A stretch of DNA of 38,360 nt from Methanocella sp. (GCF_035506375.1 NZ_DATJPM010000055.1:1-38360), one strand, 5' to 3'; positions 22,172 to 30,962 are shown, numbered from the stretch's first letter. Notes: generated by a model from the letters alone, not told the origin. Made by a program: numbers and translations.

Positions 22172-24499
22172 TTACACCACTTTTTTCCTGGCCGAATCCA
22201 GGATGATCTCGTGCTCGGTCCTGGCGACCATTTCCCTGACAGCCTCGACCGCATCGATGTTGGCTGAGATGCTGGTGATGCCCATGGCGACGAGCCTCTT
22301 GGCGACTTCGGGCCGGCTGCCCGCCTGGCCGCAGATGGACGTCGTGACGCCAGCCTTGTTGCACCGCTCTATGACGTACTCGATCAGCTTGAGCACGGCG
22401 GGGTGCAGCTCATTATACAGGTCCGCGACCAGCTCGTTATTCCGGTCGACGGCCAGCGTATACTGGGTCAGGTCGTTCGTGCCGAACGATACGAAATCGA
22501 TGCCCTCCTTAATAAAGTCATCGATGATCAGCGCGGACGCGGGTATTTCGACCATGATGCCCACGTCTACCTTCTCGATGTCGATGCCGCACTCGACCAT
22601 GATCTCCTTTGCCCTGCGCAGCTCTTTCGGGTGCTGGACCAGGGGCAGCATGATGCCTATATTGTCGTAGCCCAGCTCGAAGAGCTTCTTGAAGGCCGCC
22701 ATCTCCAGCCGGAAGTGCTCTAATTCGCGCAGGTCACGGCGGATGCCACGCATGCCCAGCATAGGGTTGTGCTCGAACGGCTCGCCCTCGCCGCCCTTCA
22801 TGGCCCGGAACTCGTCCGTCGGGGCGTCCAGCGTCCTTACCCAGACCGGCCGCGGGTAGAAGGCGTCGGCCACAGTGCGGATGCCCTTGACTAATTCGTT
22901 CACGTACTCGTCCGAGCGGCCGCTCTTGATGTAGACCTGCGGGTGAGTGTTCAGCCCGAGTATCATGTGCTCGATCCGGAGTAATCCCACACCGTCCGCC
23001 AGCGTCGCCTTTGCCCTTTCGGCGGCCTCGGGGATGGACACGTTGACTTTGACCTCTGTTGCAGTAATCGGCTTTGTCGTCGCCGCTACGGCCGCGACCC
23101 GGGCCTCTTCCGAGGGCTTTTCGACCGGCTTCAGGGCGCCCAGGAGGACGTGGCCCTTCTCGCCGTCAACGGTCACGACCTGCCCGTCCTGGAGCGTCCG
23201 GGTGGCCTCTCTCGTGCCCACGACCGCCGGCGTGCCCAGCTCACGGGATACGATGGCCGCGTGGCAGGTCATGCCGCCCTCGTCGGTCACTATCGCCGAG
23301 GAGCGCTTCATGGCCGGGACCATGTCCGGCGTGGTCATCTTGGTCACTAAAATGTCGCCCTCCAGCACCTTGTCAAGCTCGCCCATGCTCTTGACGATCT
23401 TGACGTTGCCGCTGGCGACGCCCGGCGAAGCGCCCAGGCCTTCAAGGATGACTTCGCCGGAGGCCAGGCCGCCCTTCGCCTCGCGCTTCTGGATAGTGGT
23501 GATCGGCCTCGACTGTAGGAGGTATAATTCGCCGTCCTTCACGGCCCACTCGATGTCCTGGGGCTTGCCATAATGCTCCAGGACTATCTGGCCGAGCTTT
23601 GCCAGCTTGACAATGACGTCGTCGGGCAGCACCTGCGAGTTCTTCTTATTCTCCGGGACGTCGACCTTCTTGCTCTTGCGGGTCTTTTTGTCCCGGATGA
23701 TCATAGTCTGCTTTGTGGCGACCTTTTTCTGCCTGACATTGAAAGTCTTGTTATCGATGAGATATGTGTCCGGCGATACGGCGCCCGAGACAACAGACTC
23801 GCCCAGGCCCCATGCGGCCTCGATGATTGTGACGTTCTCGCCGGTGGTCATGTGGTTGGTGAACATGACGCCGGCCTCCTCCGCGTCGACCATCTTCTGC
23901 ACCACGACGGCGATGCTCACCTGGTCGTGGGGGAACTTTTGCTCAACACGGTAATAGATAGCCCTTGCGCCATAGAGCGACGCCCAGCATTTCTGGACGG
24001 ATTTGACCAGGTCGTCCGCCCCTTTAACGTTGAGATACGTTTCCTGCTGGCCCGCGAAGCTGGCCTCGGGCAGGTCCTCGGCGGTCGCGCTCGACCGGGC
24101 GGCCACGTAGACCTCCTCGCCCTCACGCTTGCATAAGGTGGCATAATAGTCCCTGATGGCCCTCTCGATGTTCTTCGGCATGGGCGTCTCCATGACGAGC
24201 TTCTTGGCGTCGGCCGCGGCCCTGTCCAGGGCTTTAGCGTCGTCGACGTCCACGTCCAGCGTCTTGAACAGCCGGTCCATGATGCCCGTCACTTCGATAA
24301 ACTCGCGGAACGCCTGCGCCGTCACCACGAAGCCCCGTGGCACGGGCAGCTCGGCGTTGATCATTTCGCCCAGGCTCGCGCCCTTGCCGCCGACAATTGG
24401 AATATCCGAATTCCTGACGTCCTCTAGCCATACGACGAGCCTGTTCGAAGGCCTTACGGCCTCTCTCACTACTGCTTTAGTCTTCGCTGCCACGATCAT
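22172..24499 (-). CDS. ppsA: Phosphoenolpyruvate synthase
   Basis: A 775-aa enzyme that makes PEP from pyruvate and ATP, the entry to gluconeogenesis in autotrophic methanogens. Order: ATP-grasp domain (about 20-335, GGKGASLGEMINAELPVP and ARSSATAEDLPEASFAGQQ), swivelling phosphohistidine domain with H413 (GGMTCHAAIVSRE), and PEP-binding TIM barrel (about 480-770, SFGTNDLTQYTLAVDRNN and SICGQAGSRPEVAK). Its ATG overlaps the stop of the upstream XRE gene (ATGA), and mfnA follows after 3 bp. The operators at 24928-25011 therefore control all three genes. Length fits the family (about 760-790). Confidence 0.96.
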   Translation of the reverse strand: MIVAAKTKAVVREAVRPSNRLVVWLEDVRNSDIPIVGGKGASLGEMINAELPVPRGFVVTAQAFREFIEVTGIMDRLFKTLDVDVDDAKALDRAAADAKKLVMETPMPKNIERAIRDYYATLCKREGEEVYVAARSSATAEDLPEASFAGQQETYLNVKGADDLVKSVQKCWASLYGARAIYYRVEQKFPHDQVSIAVVVQKMVDAEEAGVMFTNHMTTGENVTIIEAAWGLGESVVSGAVSPDTYLIDNKTFNVRQKKVATKQTMIIRDKKTRKSKKVDVPENKKNSQVLPDDVIVKLAKLGQIVLEHYGKPQDIEWAVKDGELYLLQSRPITTIQKREAKGGLASGEVILEGLGASPGVASGNVKIVKSMGELDKVLEGDILVTKMTTPDMVPAMKRSSAIVTDEGGMTCHAAIVSRELGTPAVVGTREATRTLQDGQVVTVDGEKGHVLLGALKPVEKPSEEARVAAVAATTKPITATEVKVNVSIPEAAERAKATLADGVGLLRIEHMILGLNTHPQVYIKSGRSDEYVNELVKGIRTVADAFYPRPVWVRTLDAPTDEFRAMKGGEGEPFEHNPMLGMRGIRRDLRELEHFRLEMAAFKKLFELGYDNIGIMLPLVQHPKELRRAKEIMVECGIDIEKVDVGIMVEIPASALIIDDFIKEGIDFVSFGTNDLTQYTLAVDRNNELVADLYNELHPAVLKLIEYVIERCNKAGVTTSICGQAGSRPEVAKRLVAMGITSISANIDAVEAVREMVARTEHEIILDSARKKVV

Positions 24500-24900
24500 C
24501 TCTCCAGATATCGTATCGCTTTCTTGCGTTTCTTTTCATAGTTCATGATGGCCGCGTCTACGATATACGCGACGTTGTCCCGGGGCACGCCGAGCTCGGC
24601 CCCGATGCGGATAAAATAGAGGTATTCGACGGCCCGGTTCATCGACCTGTACGATTTAACGGCTTCCATTAATGTGGCGATGCCCGAGAACGTGTGGATG
24701 AACGGGAGCGTGGGCGTCACTTTGCCGTGCTCGATGCGGGAGATCGTCTCCCGCCGGAGCCGCATGATGCGGCTTAATTCCTCCTGCGTCAGGTCCATCT
24801 TTCCCCGGTACATCTGGATGAGCATGCCCCGGTCCTGCGAGTTCACGATATCGCCCGCGATGGCCCTGGCCTTATCGAACATCCACTCCGGCGCGTACAT
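24496..24900 (-). CDS. XRE-family regulator heading the ppsA operon
   Basis: About 134 aa. The HTH is LTQEELSRIMRLRRETISRIEHG (middle third), followed by a helical region (KSYRSMNRAVEYLYFIRIGAEL) and a basic tail NYEKKRKKAIRYLER. It overlaps ppsA by four bases (ATGA), so it probably regulates that operon and itself. Start 24900 (MYAPEWMF) is preferred because AAGG lies 7 bases upstream; ATG 24915 (MEGFLMYAPEWM) is possible but has no ribosome site. Two 21-bp dyads of the ATGTTACATA type lie just upstream. The ligand is not evident. Confidence 0.88.
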   Translation of the reverse strand: MYAPEWMFDKARAIAGDIVNSQDRGMLIQMYRGKMDLTQEELSRIMRLRRETISRIEHGKVTPTLPFIHTFSGIATLMEAVKSYRSMNRAVEYLYFIRIGAELGVPRDNVAYIVDAAIMNYEKKRKKAIRYLER

Positions 24901-24927
24901 CAGGAAACCTTCCATGTGAATAGAAGC

Positions 24928-25011
24928 ATGTTACATACTATGTAACATTTCTATTTAGCCAAAATTAGGCTTCGATGCTATATAACCATTATGTTACGTA
25001 ATATGTCACAT
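24928..25011 (-). promoter_or_regulatory. Paired 21-bp dyad operators of the XRE-ppsA-mfnA operon
   Basis: ATGTTACATA-C-TATGTAACAT (24928-24948) is a perfect palindrome. A looser copy, ATGTTACGTA then ATATGTCACAT, lies at 24991-25011, 63 bp apart, six helical turns. TATA-like GCTAAATAG (minus, about 24951-24959) lies between them. Confidence 0.7.
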
Positions 25012-25043
25012 ATTACTAACAGCTTAAAATTAATAAGCTACAC

Positions 25044-25320
25044 AAAGACTTTTCAGCCACGAAGCTGCTCAAAGCGGGCCTGAAGCTCACGAAGTCATTA
25101 TTAAATATTTTAAAAATCATTGGTGTCGCCTGGTGTAACCTTAGTGCCGCTTGAGAGCAACTGTTGTCTCAACCCCACCAAGTTTACACCAGGCGGCACC
25201 AATTTTATATTATATCACTAAGCGGCACGGAGTTTACACCAGGCGGCACCAACGATTTTTAATAAGTCTTAGAGAGCTTCGAGCCAGCTTCGAGCCGCTT
25301 CGTGGCTGAAAACGTCTTTT
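25044..25320. repeat. Imperfect 277-bp inverted repeat, family C
   Basis: AAGACTTTTCAGCCACGAAGC (25046-25066) pairs with GCTTCGTGGCTGAAAACGTCTT (25298-25319). Further in, GGTGTCGCCTGGTGTAA pairs with either of two copies of TTTACACCAGGCGGCACC (about 25184-25201 and 25233-25250). No ORF is present. It resembles a MITE or hairpin element and is unrelated to family A. Confidence 0.7.
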
Positions 25321-25365
25321 AAAGCATTCTTAAAATAATTTAGAGGAGCTTAAATGATTAGGGTT

Positions 25366-25485
25366 CCGGGCTGGAGAGGCGGCACAGGTACGCGTCCAGC
25401 CCGGGGCTTTTTCCATCCTTCCTCAAACCCACACTGATCTGCTACACAGGTTTACTCATATTGCTTTCTATCGGACCATAGAAAG
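25366..25485. other. Gene-free region with two perfect hairpins
   Basis: CCGGGCTGGA (25366-25375) pairs with TCCAGCCCGG (25395-25404), followed on the plus strand by five T. CTTTCTAT (25464-25471) pairs with ATAGAAAG (25478-25485) around a six-base loop. No convincing gene lies in 25321-25668. It could hold a small structured RNA, but no promoter is clear. Confidence 0.35.
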
Positions 25486-25668
25486 GCGCGGTCATAACCC
25501 CATGGCCGGCGAAGCTTCACGATAGGCGGCGAGATGCTTCGGGTGCATGAGGTCACAGATGAACATTAAACTCTTACATTTATAAATATTGACAAAATAA
25601 AAATAATTGTTAGCCCATGATAGCAGAGATTTTTCGCATAATCGCCCAATATAGGCCCTACACCAGTT

Positions 25669-25697
25669 AAAAAAAGAAGGGTTGGCGAAGAATCGCC
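25669..25697 (-). terminator. Terminator of thrS
   Basis: GGCGA (25684-25688) pairs with TCGCC (25693-25697), followed on the minus strand by seven T at 25669-25675, five bases past the ThrRS stop. Confidence 0.6.
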
Positions 25698-25702
25698 GGC
25701 TC

Positions 25703-27613
25703 TTATATACTTCCAACGAACTTGGGGCGTTTAGACAGGCTCTCTGCAATAGGAAGTGGCCTGGTCGGGAGCATATCGACGTCCTTCGCAAGCCTGGATC
25801 TTAATTCCTCGACGGTCATCTCGACCTTGAGGGGCTTATTAGGCTCCGACTCGGACCTGACTACGACCGGGAATTTGTCCTTGCCCATTTCGGCGTCGCC
25901 GATCGTCACTACGTATGGAACCCACTCCTTGCCCGCATCCCGGACCTTCTTGCTCACGGTTTCCTCGCGGTCGTCGATGTCTACCCGGTAAGGTTTTAAT
26001 TCCAAGGCGAGCTTGCGGCAGTGATCGATGTGCCGGTCGCTCAGGGCGATGACCCGCACCTGGGTGGGCGACAGCCAGACGGGGAGCATGGGCACGATGC
26101 CCTTTTCACTTTCCATGAACTGTTTCTCTAACTGGGCGTAGATGCAGCGCTCGATGGCGCCAGAAGGCGAGCAGTGCAAAATAGTAGGATACTTCTTCGA
26201 GCCGTCCTGGTCGACGTAGGTGATGTCGTAGCGCTCTGCGTTCTCCACATCGATCTGCACGGTCGATAGGGCGCTCGCCTTGTTCAGCGAGTCGATGAAG
26301 TTGAACTCGAACTTGAGGACGAAGTAGAAGAACCGCTGGTCCCACATCTCGATGACGACGGGCTTGCCGGCACGCCTGACCAGGCCCTCGATGAACTCCT
26401 TGTTCTGGTTATAGAAGTCCCTGGTGAATCTTATTGCTACCTCATAGTCCTTCAGGGTGAGCCCGATGGTCTCTAGAGTATTGATGCACATCTCGTACTG
26501 GTCGCGGAACTCGCTCGTGGCCCCGGCCATGTCGGTGCAGAGCGTGTGCATGTCCGGCATCGTGAACGCCCGGAGGCGGCGGAGGCCGACCAGCTCGCCC
26601 CTCTGCTCCTTCCTGAAGGAGTAGCGGGTGAGCTCGATCATCTTTAACGGTAAGTTCTTGTATGAGATGGTCATGTCGTGGCTCATTAAAAATTGGCCGA
26701 AGCACGCCGCGAACCTCAAGAACAGGTTCTTCTTGTCGGCGATGACCGTATACTGGCGTGCGGGGAACCGGTCGAGGTACTTTTTCAGGGTGGGGTGCTC
26801 CATGTCGTACATGATGGGCGTCTCGACCTCCATGGCGCCGTTCTTCGTCGCCTCCATGAGCACGTAATTTTCTAATAGATTCTTGACCATGCGGCCCTTA
26901 GGATAGAAGCGCATGTTACCCGGGTCGCTCCCGGGCTCATAATCCGCCAGCTCCAGGCGCCTCATGAGCTCGACGTGGGGCGGCACCCGGTCGACGGCCC
27001 GCTTCTTGGCCATCTCGTAGTCCACGAACGCCTTGAGCTTCTCGTGGTTCTCATAGTCGAACGTCTTCGGGTCCTTCATCTGGCCGTCGACGTCCATGAT
27101 GTAGAAGTAGCTTTTTAATTTTTCCTCGTTCTTGATGGCCTCGGATACGACTTCGGGCTTCTCGCCCGCGCAAATATTAATCGTCGAGCCTTCCGGGACG
27201 ATATTCCTGGAAAGCTCGGAGAGCGGGTGGCCCTTGCACCTGACGGTGAAGGCCTTATACCAGCCGAACGGCGAGCGCTTGACCTCGAAGTTCTTTTCTT
27301 TGAGCGCCGCCTCAAGCCCCGTGAGGACTTCTATGGCGGTTTTCGGAGATGAAAGGTTTGAGCTTAAGTGAGCGTAAGGATAGAGCATGACGCGGGTCGC
27401 CTTGACCTGCTCCGCCATCTTCACGATGGCCTCGGTGCCCTTGTCGATGACATATTTGGGGCTGGCCTCGTCGGGCTTTTCGACCGTGATGAAGGCCGCG
27501 AGCGCGTCCTCCATCCTGCCCGACTTCAGGTCGTCGGAGATCTTCTCCGCGACAGGGGTGCTTTTCTTGACCTCATATTCGATAAAGTCGGAATGGATGA
27601 GTAATAACTGCAT
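25703..27613 (-). CDS. thrS: Threonyl-tRNA synthetase, archaeal type with editing domain
   Basis: A 636-aa enzyme that charges tRNA(Thr). Order: archaeal editing domain (about 1-145, MQLLLIHSDFIEYEVK, LYPYAHLSSNL, FGWYKAFTVRCKGHPLSELS), class II catalytic core (about 190-520) with RYSFRKEQRGELVGLRRLRAF as motif 2 and GAIERCIYAQLEK as motif 3, then the anticodon domain (about 530-625). Start 27613 has AAGGTGG about 7 bases upstream, and 43 upstream codons within a repeat region are rejected. It is complete, so the free-standing editing domain at 416-940 is an extra paralogue and not part of a split enzyme. It is monocistronic. Confidence 0.96.
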   Translation of the reverse strand: MQLLLIHSDFIEYEVKKSTPVAEKISDDLKSGRMEDALAAFITVEKPDEASPKYVIDKGTEAIVKMAEQVKATRVMLYPYAHLSSNLSSPKTAIEVLTGLEAALKEKNFEVKRSPFGWYKAFTVRCKGHPLSELSRNIVPEGSTINICAGEKPEVVSEAIKNEEKLKSYFYIMDVDGQMKDPKTFDYENHEKLKAFVDYEMAKKRAVDRVPPHVELMRRLELADYEPGSDPGNMRFYPKGRMVKNLLENYVLMEATKNGAMEVETPIMYDMEHPTLKKYLDRFPARQYTVIADKKNLFLRFAACFGQFLMSHDMTISYKNLPLKMIELTRYSFRKEQRGELVGLRRLRAFTMPDMHTLCTDMAGATSEFRDQYEMCINTLETIGLTLKDYEVAIRFTRDFYNQNKEFIEGLVRRAGKPVVIEMWDQRFFYFVLKFEFNFIDSLNKASALSTVQIDVENAERYDITYVDQDGSKKYPTILHCSPSGAIERCIYAQLEKQFMESEKGIVPMLPVWLSPTQVRVIALSDRHIDHCRKLALELKPYRVDIDDREETVSKKVRDAGKEWVPYVVTIGDAEMGKDKFPVVVRSESEPNKPLKVEMTVEELRSRLAKDVDMLPTRPLPIAESLSKRPKFVGSI

Positions 27614-27672
27614 TTTTCCACCTTGATATGGTAGTAGATAAACAACATATTCAGTTATAAAATTTGGGGTAT

Positions 27673-28031
27673 CACCACAGAAGCCCGAAGGCCCCACTGA
27701 GATTTGGTACACCACAGTGGTCACCGAGAGATAATTCACCACAGTGGTCCACAGAGGCCACAGAGGACGATTTATTATTCACCACAGAGGTCACCGAGAG
27801 ATAATTCACCACAGTGGTCCACAGAGGCCACAGAGGATTTTTAAAATATGTCACAGAGGCATCACAGAGGTACGCAGAGCCTATCAACTGGTCGGGGTCT
27901 GCGAGGGGCGAGCGAAGCGAGTCCCCTTCAGCATATAAAAGAAACCTCTGTGGCCACTGTGAACCTCAGTGGTGAATAATAAAAACCCTCCGTGACCTCT
28001 GTGGTAAAACCCATCGTGACCTCTGTGGTAA
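27673..28031. repeat. CACAGAGG-type repeat region, family B
   Basis: A 57-bp direct repeat containing ACCACAGTGGTCCACAGAGG occurs at 27711-27767 and 27781-27837 with one mismatch (period 70). The right half (27943-28031) carries the complement, CCTCTGTGGCCACTGTGAA and CGTGACCTCTGTGGTAA, making a long imperfect palindrome. A small hairpin GGGGCGAGCGAAGCGAGTCCCC lies at about 27904-27925. The region separates the divergent thrS and serA genes. Short CACAGAGG-like repeats of this style recur in many genomes; no gene is seen. Confidence 0.75.
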
Positions 28032-28099
28032 TATCCAAAGACTTAATAATATTGAGCATCCATAAGTCAAAACACTACCGCTGTCAAGGTGGAACGAAC

Positions 28100-29680
28100 A
28101 TGAAGGTCCTTATAACCGATCCTATTTCCGACGAAGGCATCAAGATATTGAAGGCAGAGCCCGGCGTGCAGGTGGACGTCGAGACGAAGCTCACGAAGGA
28201 GCAGCTTATCGAGAAGATCAAGGGCTACGACGCTCTAATCATTCGAAGCGAGACGCAGGTCACGAAGGACGTCATCGGGGCCGCCGATTCATTAAAGATC
28301 ATCGGCCGCGCCGGCGTGGGCATCGACAACGTCGACGTGCCGGCCGCCACCGCCAAGGGCATCATCGTGGCCAACGCCCCGGAGGGTAACACAATCGCGG
28401 CTTGCGAGCACACCATCGCCATGATGTTCGCCCTGTCCAGGAACATCCCGCAGGCGAACGCCTCGCTCAAGGGCGGCAAGTGGGAGCGCAGCAAGTTCAT
28501 GGGCGTCGAGGTATTAGGAAAAACGCTGGGGGTCATAGGCATGGGCCGCATCGGCGGCGAAGTGACGAGGCGCGCCCGGTGCATGGGCATGGAAGTGCTC
28601 GCGCAGGACCCGTTCACCACGCCCGAGAGAGCCCGGGACCTCGGCGCGAAGCTGACGACCCGCGAAGAGATATACCAGAAGGCCGACTACATCACGGTCC
28701 ACACGCCCCTCATACCCGAGACCCGGCACATGGTCTCCACGCCCCAGTTCGACATGATGAAGAAGGGCGTCCGGATCATCAACTGTGCCAGGGGAGGCAT
28801 TATCGACGAGGCCGCCCTTTTAGAGGCGATCAAGTCTGGCAAGGTCGCCGGAGCGGCGCTGGACGTGTTCGAGAAGGAGCCGCCCGTGGGCAGCCCGCTG
28901 CTGGAGCAGCCCAATGTCATCGTGACGCCCCACCTGGGCGCGTCCACCAAGGAAGCCCAGATCAGCGTGGCGGTCATCATCGCCGAGCAGGTGCTCAACG
29001 CGTTCAAGGGACTGCCGGTCACCACGGCGCTCAACATACCGATCATGAAGCCGGAGACCATGGAGAAGATCAAGCCGTTCCTGCCGCTGGCGGAGAACCT
29101 CGGCAAGTTCACGGCCCAGATGGTGGACGGCCACATCAAGGAGATCGACGTCGTCTACAGCGGCGATATCGCCGGCAAGGACGTTTCACTTGTGACGCTA
29201 GCCGTGGTCAAGGGCCTGCTCGACGTGAAGAAGGGCGAGCTGGTCAACTATGTCAACGCCAAGGCCATTGCAAAGGACAATGGGATCAACGTCGTCGAGT
29301 CGAAGTCCGGCCAGGCGGGCGACTACACCAACCTCATTACGGTGACCGTAAAATCGGACGGCATGCAGCGCAAGGTGCAGGGCACCATCTTCGGCAACAA
29401 TGACGCCCGCATCGTGGGCATCGACGACTACCGCATCGAGGCCATTCCCGCGGGCTACATGATCGTGACCATGCACAAGGACAGGCCGGGCGTCATCGGC
29501 AACGTCGGTACCATCCTTGGCAAGAACGACATCAACATCGCCGGCATGACCGTGGGCCGCGAGGCCGTCCGGGGCGAGGCCATCATGATCCTCAACGTGG
29601 ACGATGCCGTGCCCCAGCCCGTACTGAAGGAAATGATCGAGAAGGCCGGGCTCTACGACGCCCGCTACGTGAAGCTGTAA
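28100..29680 (+). CDS. serA: D-3-phosphoglycerate dehydrogenase
   Basis: A 526-aa enzyme that oxidises 3-phosphoglycerate to 3-phosphohydroxypyruvate, first step to phosphoserine and serine. Phosphoserine is also the amino acid charged to tRNA(Cys) for SepCysS, so it feeds the cysteine route on the left of the window. Order: substrate domain, NAD domain with LGVIGMGRIGGEV (about 144-156), catalytic Arg/Glu/His region (NCARGGIIDEAALL, TPHLGASTKEAQ), allosteric substrate-binding domain (about 315-450), and C-terminal ACT domain (GYMIVTMHKDRPGVIGNVG). Start 28100 has AGGTGG 7 bases upstream; the longer frame runs into repeats. No sulfur operator precedes it. A terminator follows. Confidence 0.96.
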   Translation: MKVLITDPISDEGIKILKAEPGVQVDVETKLTKEQLIEKIKGYDALIIRSETQVTKDVIGAADSLKIIGRAGVGIDNVDVPAATAKGIIVANAPEGNTIAACEHTIAMMFALSRNIPQANASLKGGKWERSKFMGVEVLGKTLGVIGMGRIGGEVTRRARCMGMEVLAQDPFTTPERARDLGAKLTTREEIYQKADYITVHTPLIPETRHMVSTPQFDMMKKGVRIINCARGGIIDEAALLEAIKSGKVAGAALDVFEKEPPVGSPLLEQPNVIVTPHLGASTKEAQISVAVIIAEQVLNAFKGLPVTTALNIPIMKPETMEKIKPFLPLAENLGKFTAQMVDGHIKEIDVVYSGDIAGKDVSLVTLAVVKGLLDVKKGELVNYVNAKAIAKDNGINVVESKSGQAGDYTNLITVTVKSDGMQRKVQGTIFGNNDARIVGIDDYRIEAIPAGYMIVTMHKDRPGVIGNVGTILGKNDINIAGMTVGREAVRGEAIMILNVDDAVPQPVLKEMIEKAGLYDARYVKL

Positions 29681-29687
29681 AAGAAGC

Positions 29688-29713
29688 GGGGCTTTTAGCC
29701 CCCATTATTTTTA
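29688..29713 (+). terminator. Terminator of serA
   Basis: GGGGC (29688-29692) pairs with GCCCC (29698-29702), followed by ATTATTTTT. It lies 8 bp past the serA stop. Confidence 0.7.
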
Positions 29714-29764
29714 TGTTTCTTTAATGAGTATTACAGGTTATCGACTCATGCTGGCTGGTATCGG

Positions 29765-30045
29765 TTTCACCACAAAGGCTCGATGGCCCGGAAGCCCACA
29801 GAGTTTCTTTTAAATGTTTCGCTGATGCGAATTCGAGCAAGTTACAAAGGCCACAGAGCCCGGTTCATTGGGTTATAAGGATCAAAGGATACAATGGCAC
29901 AATGGAATGAACATGAAATCACTTTTGCCATAGTGCCATTGTCCCTTTTGTGTCTCTAAACCCAAGAAGCGGGCTTAGTGTTCCTCGTGCCTTGCATCTA
30001 AAAAATCTCTGTGGGCCTCCGGGCCATCGAGCCTTTGTGGTGAAA
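29765..30045. repeat. Inverted-repeat element, family A copy 3
   Basis: A 281-bp element with nearly perfect ends: TTTCACCACAAAGGCTCGAT then GGCCCGG at the left pairs with CCGGGCC then ATCGAGCCTTTGTGGTGAAA at the right, about 38 bp. The core GTTTCGCTGATGCGAATTCG (29816-29835) is shared with copies 1 and 2, while the ends differ in detail. It lies between serA and the SpoIIM-like gene, with no ORF inside. Confidence 0.8.
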
Positions 30046-30098
30046 AAACGAGAGGGCTGTACATGAGTCGCAGGCCATAATAAAAAAGTTAAAACTTA

Positions 30099-30731
30099 TC
30101 ATTTTAATATTCCGGTGAAGAACATGACTTCCCAGGCCTCGTATATGGCGGCGACCGCCAGGATGATGGCCACGGGGATGAGGAGCTTAATATTGTCGGC
30201 AAGGGTACCGATATAAGCGTTAAGTCGTTGTTCCGCCGGTATCGATTTAAGGTTCAATAGTGCTTTGATCTGCCTCAGGCATGCAAAGATCGCCACCACG
30301 TAGCCTTCCCCTTCGAGGAGCAGCGTCAGGTAATGGGGCAGCAGCCTGCCCAGCGGAAGCACGCCGGGTACTGGCACGACGAGCATTATCCCCCACATCA
30401 GGGCCCGGATGAAGCCCATGATAGGTGCCCAGATGGGCAGTATCAGCGAAGGTATCGTGATCTCCAGGATCGTTCCCATGAACATGTTGGTCACGAACGT
30501 CACAGCTGCGGCGTATAAGATGTCACCCGAGTGATATGCGCCTGAAATGCCGGACAAAGGTCCCGAGTTCAAGCCGGCGGTCGTCAGGCCCAGTAAGTAA
30601 GATTGCGCCTGTGGGAAGATGAGGGCGATGATCGCCCCGACGATGACCAGCCCGAAATAGTAGGCGTTCGTCAGCAGGAACAGCTTCCGGTCTTTGGAAA
30701 ATATTTCCTTTATCTCGTTGAGCAGCCCCAT
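30099..30731 (-). CDS. SpoIIM-like (stage II sporulation protein M family) membrane protein
   Basis: About 210 aa with five to six hydrophobic segments, for example YYFGLVIVGAIIALIF, TNMFMGTILEITIPSLILPIW and IKLLIPVAIILAVAAIY. The order N-terminal helix, long loop, then FVTNMFMGT resembles the archaeal SpoIIM/DUF95 family. Its role in archaea is unknown and sporulation is not implied. Start 30731 has GGAG 9 bases upstream; ATG 30746 (MEKYRMGLL) is possible. The minus-strand TATA box ACTATATATC near 30776-30785 fits either. It is divergent from the membrane protein cluster. Confidence 0.78.
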   Translation of the reverse strand: MGLLNEIKEIFSKDRKLFLLTNAYYFGLVIVGAIIALIFPQAQSYLLGLTTAGLNSGPLSGISGAYHSGDILYAAAVTFVTNMFMGTILEITIPSLILPIWAPIMGFIRALMWGIMLVVPVPGVLPLGRLLPHYLTLLLEGEGYVVAIFACLRQIKALLNLKSIPAEQRLNAYIGTLADNIKLLIPVAIILAVAAIYEAWEVMFFTGILK

Positions 30732-30872
30732 ACGGTATTTCTCCATATCTGTGCGGCACGGCCGATCGTTTATCTGATATATAGTCAACCCGTCACAATA
30801 TAAGATATAGCTTCTAGCACATATTTTCAACTTAACTTATTCTTCACGGGTATTACTCCTGCGCTAGAAATG

Positions 30873-30908
30873 CTTATATAGTTTAAAATGTTATCTATTT
30901 TTAACATT
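30873..30908 (+). promoter_or_regulatory. Promoter with dyad before the membrane protein cluster
   Basis: TTATATA (30873-30879) is followed by AATGTTA (30887-30893) pairing with TAACATT (30902-30908), centre about 21 bp from the TATA box, where transcription should start. Related TAACATTA and GAACATTA sequences follow at 30922-30942. It is a plausible operator for the XRE protein encoded at the end of this cluster. Confidence 0.55.
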
Positions 30909-30962
30909 AAGTTGTTTAATTATAACATTATGTGAACATTAAATAACACGGGAGAAATAGTG

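Noticed and set aside
25492..25566. 24-codon minus-strand ORF with GC-rich codon ends (MFICDLMHPKHLAAYREASP)
   Set aside because: Too short, no ribosome site, TATA-like element too close, and no recognisable family. It may be a gene remnant.
27904..27925. GC-rich hairpin between thrS and serA as a terminator or riboswitch
   Set aside because: No U-run follows and it lies inside a repeat region; it does not match a riboswitch architecture I know.
30889..30942. TTAACATT and GAACATTA sequences as further sulfur-regulon operators
   Set aside because: They lack the ATTG/ATCG centre and have a different spacing. They fit a separate dyad belonging to the membrane protein cluster.
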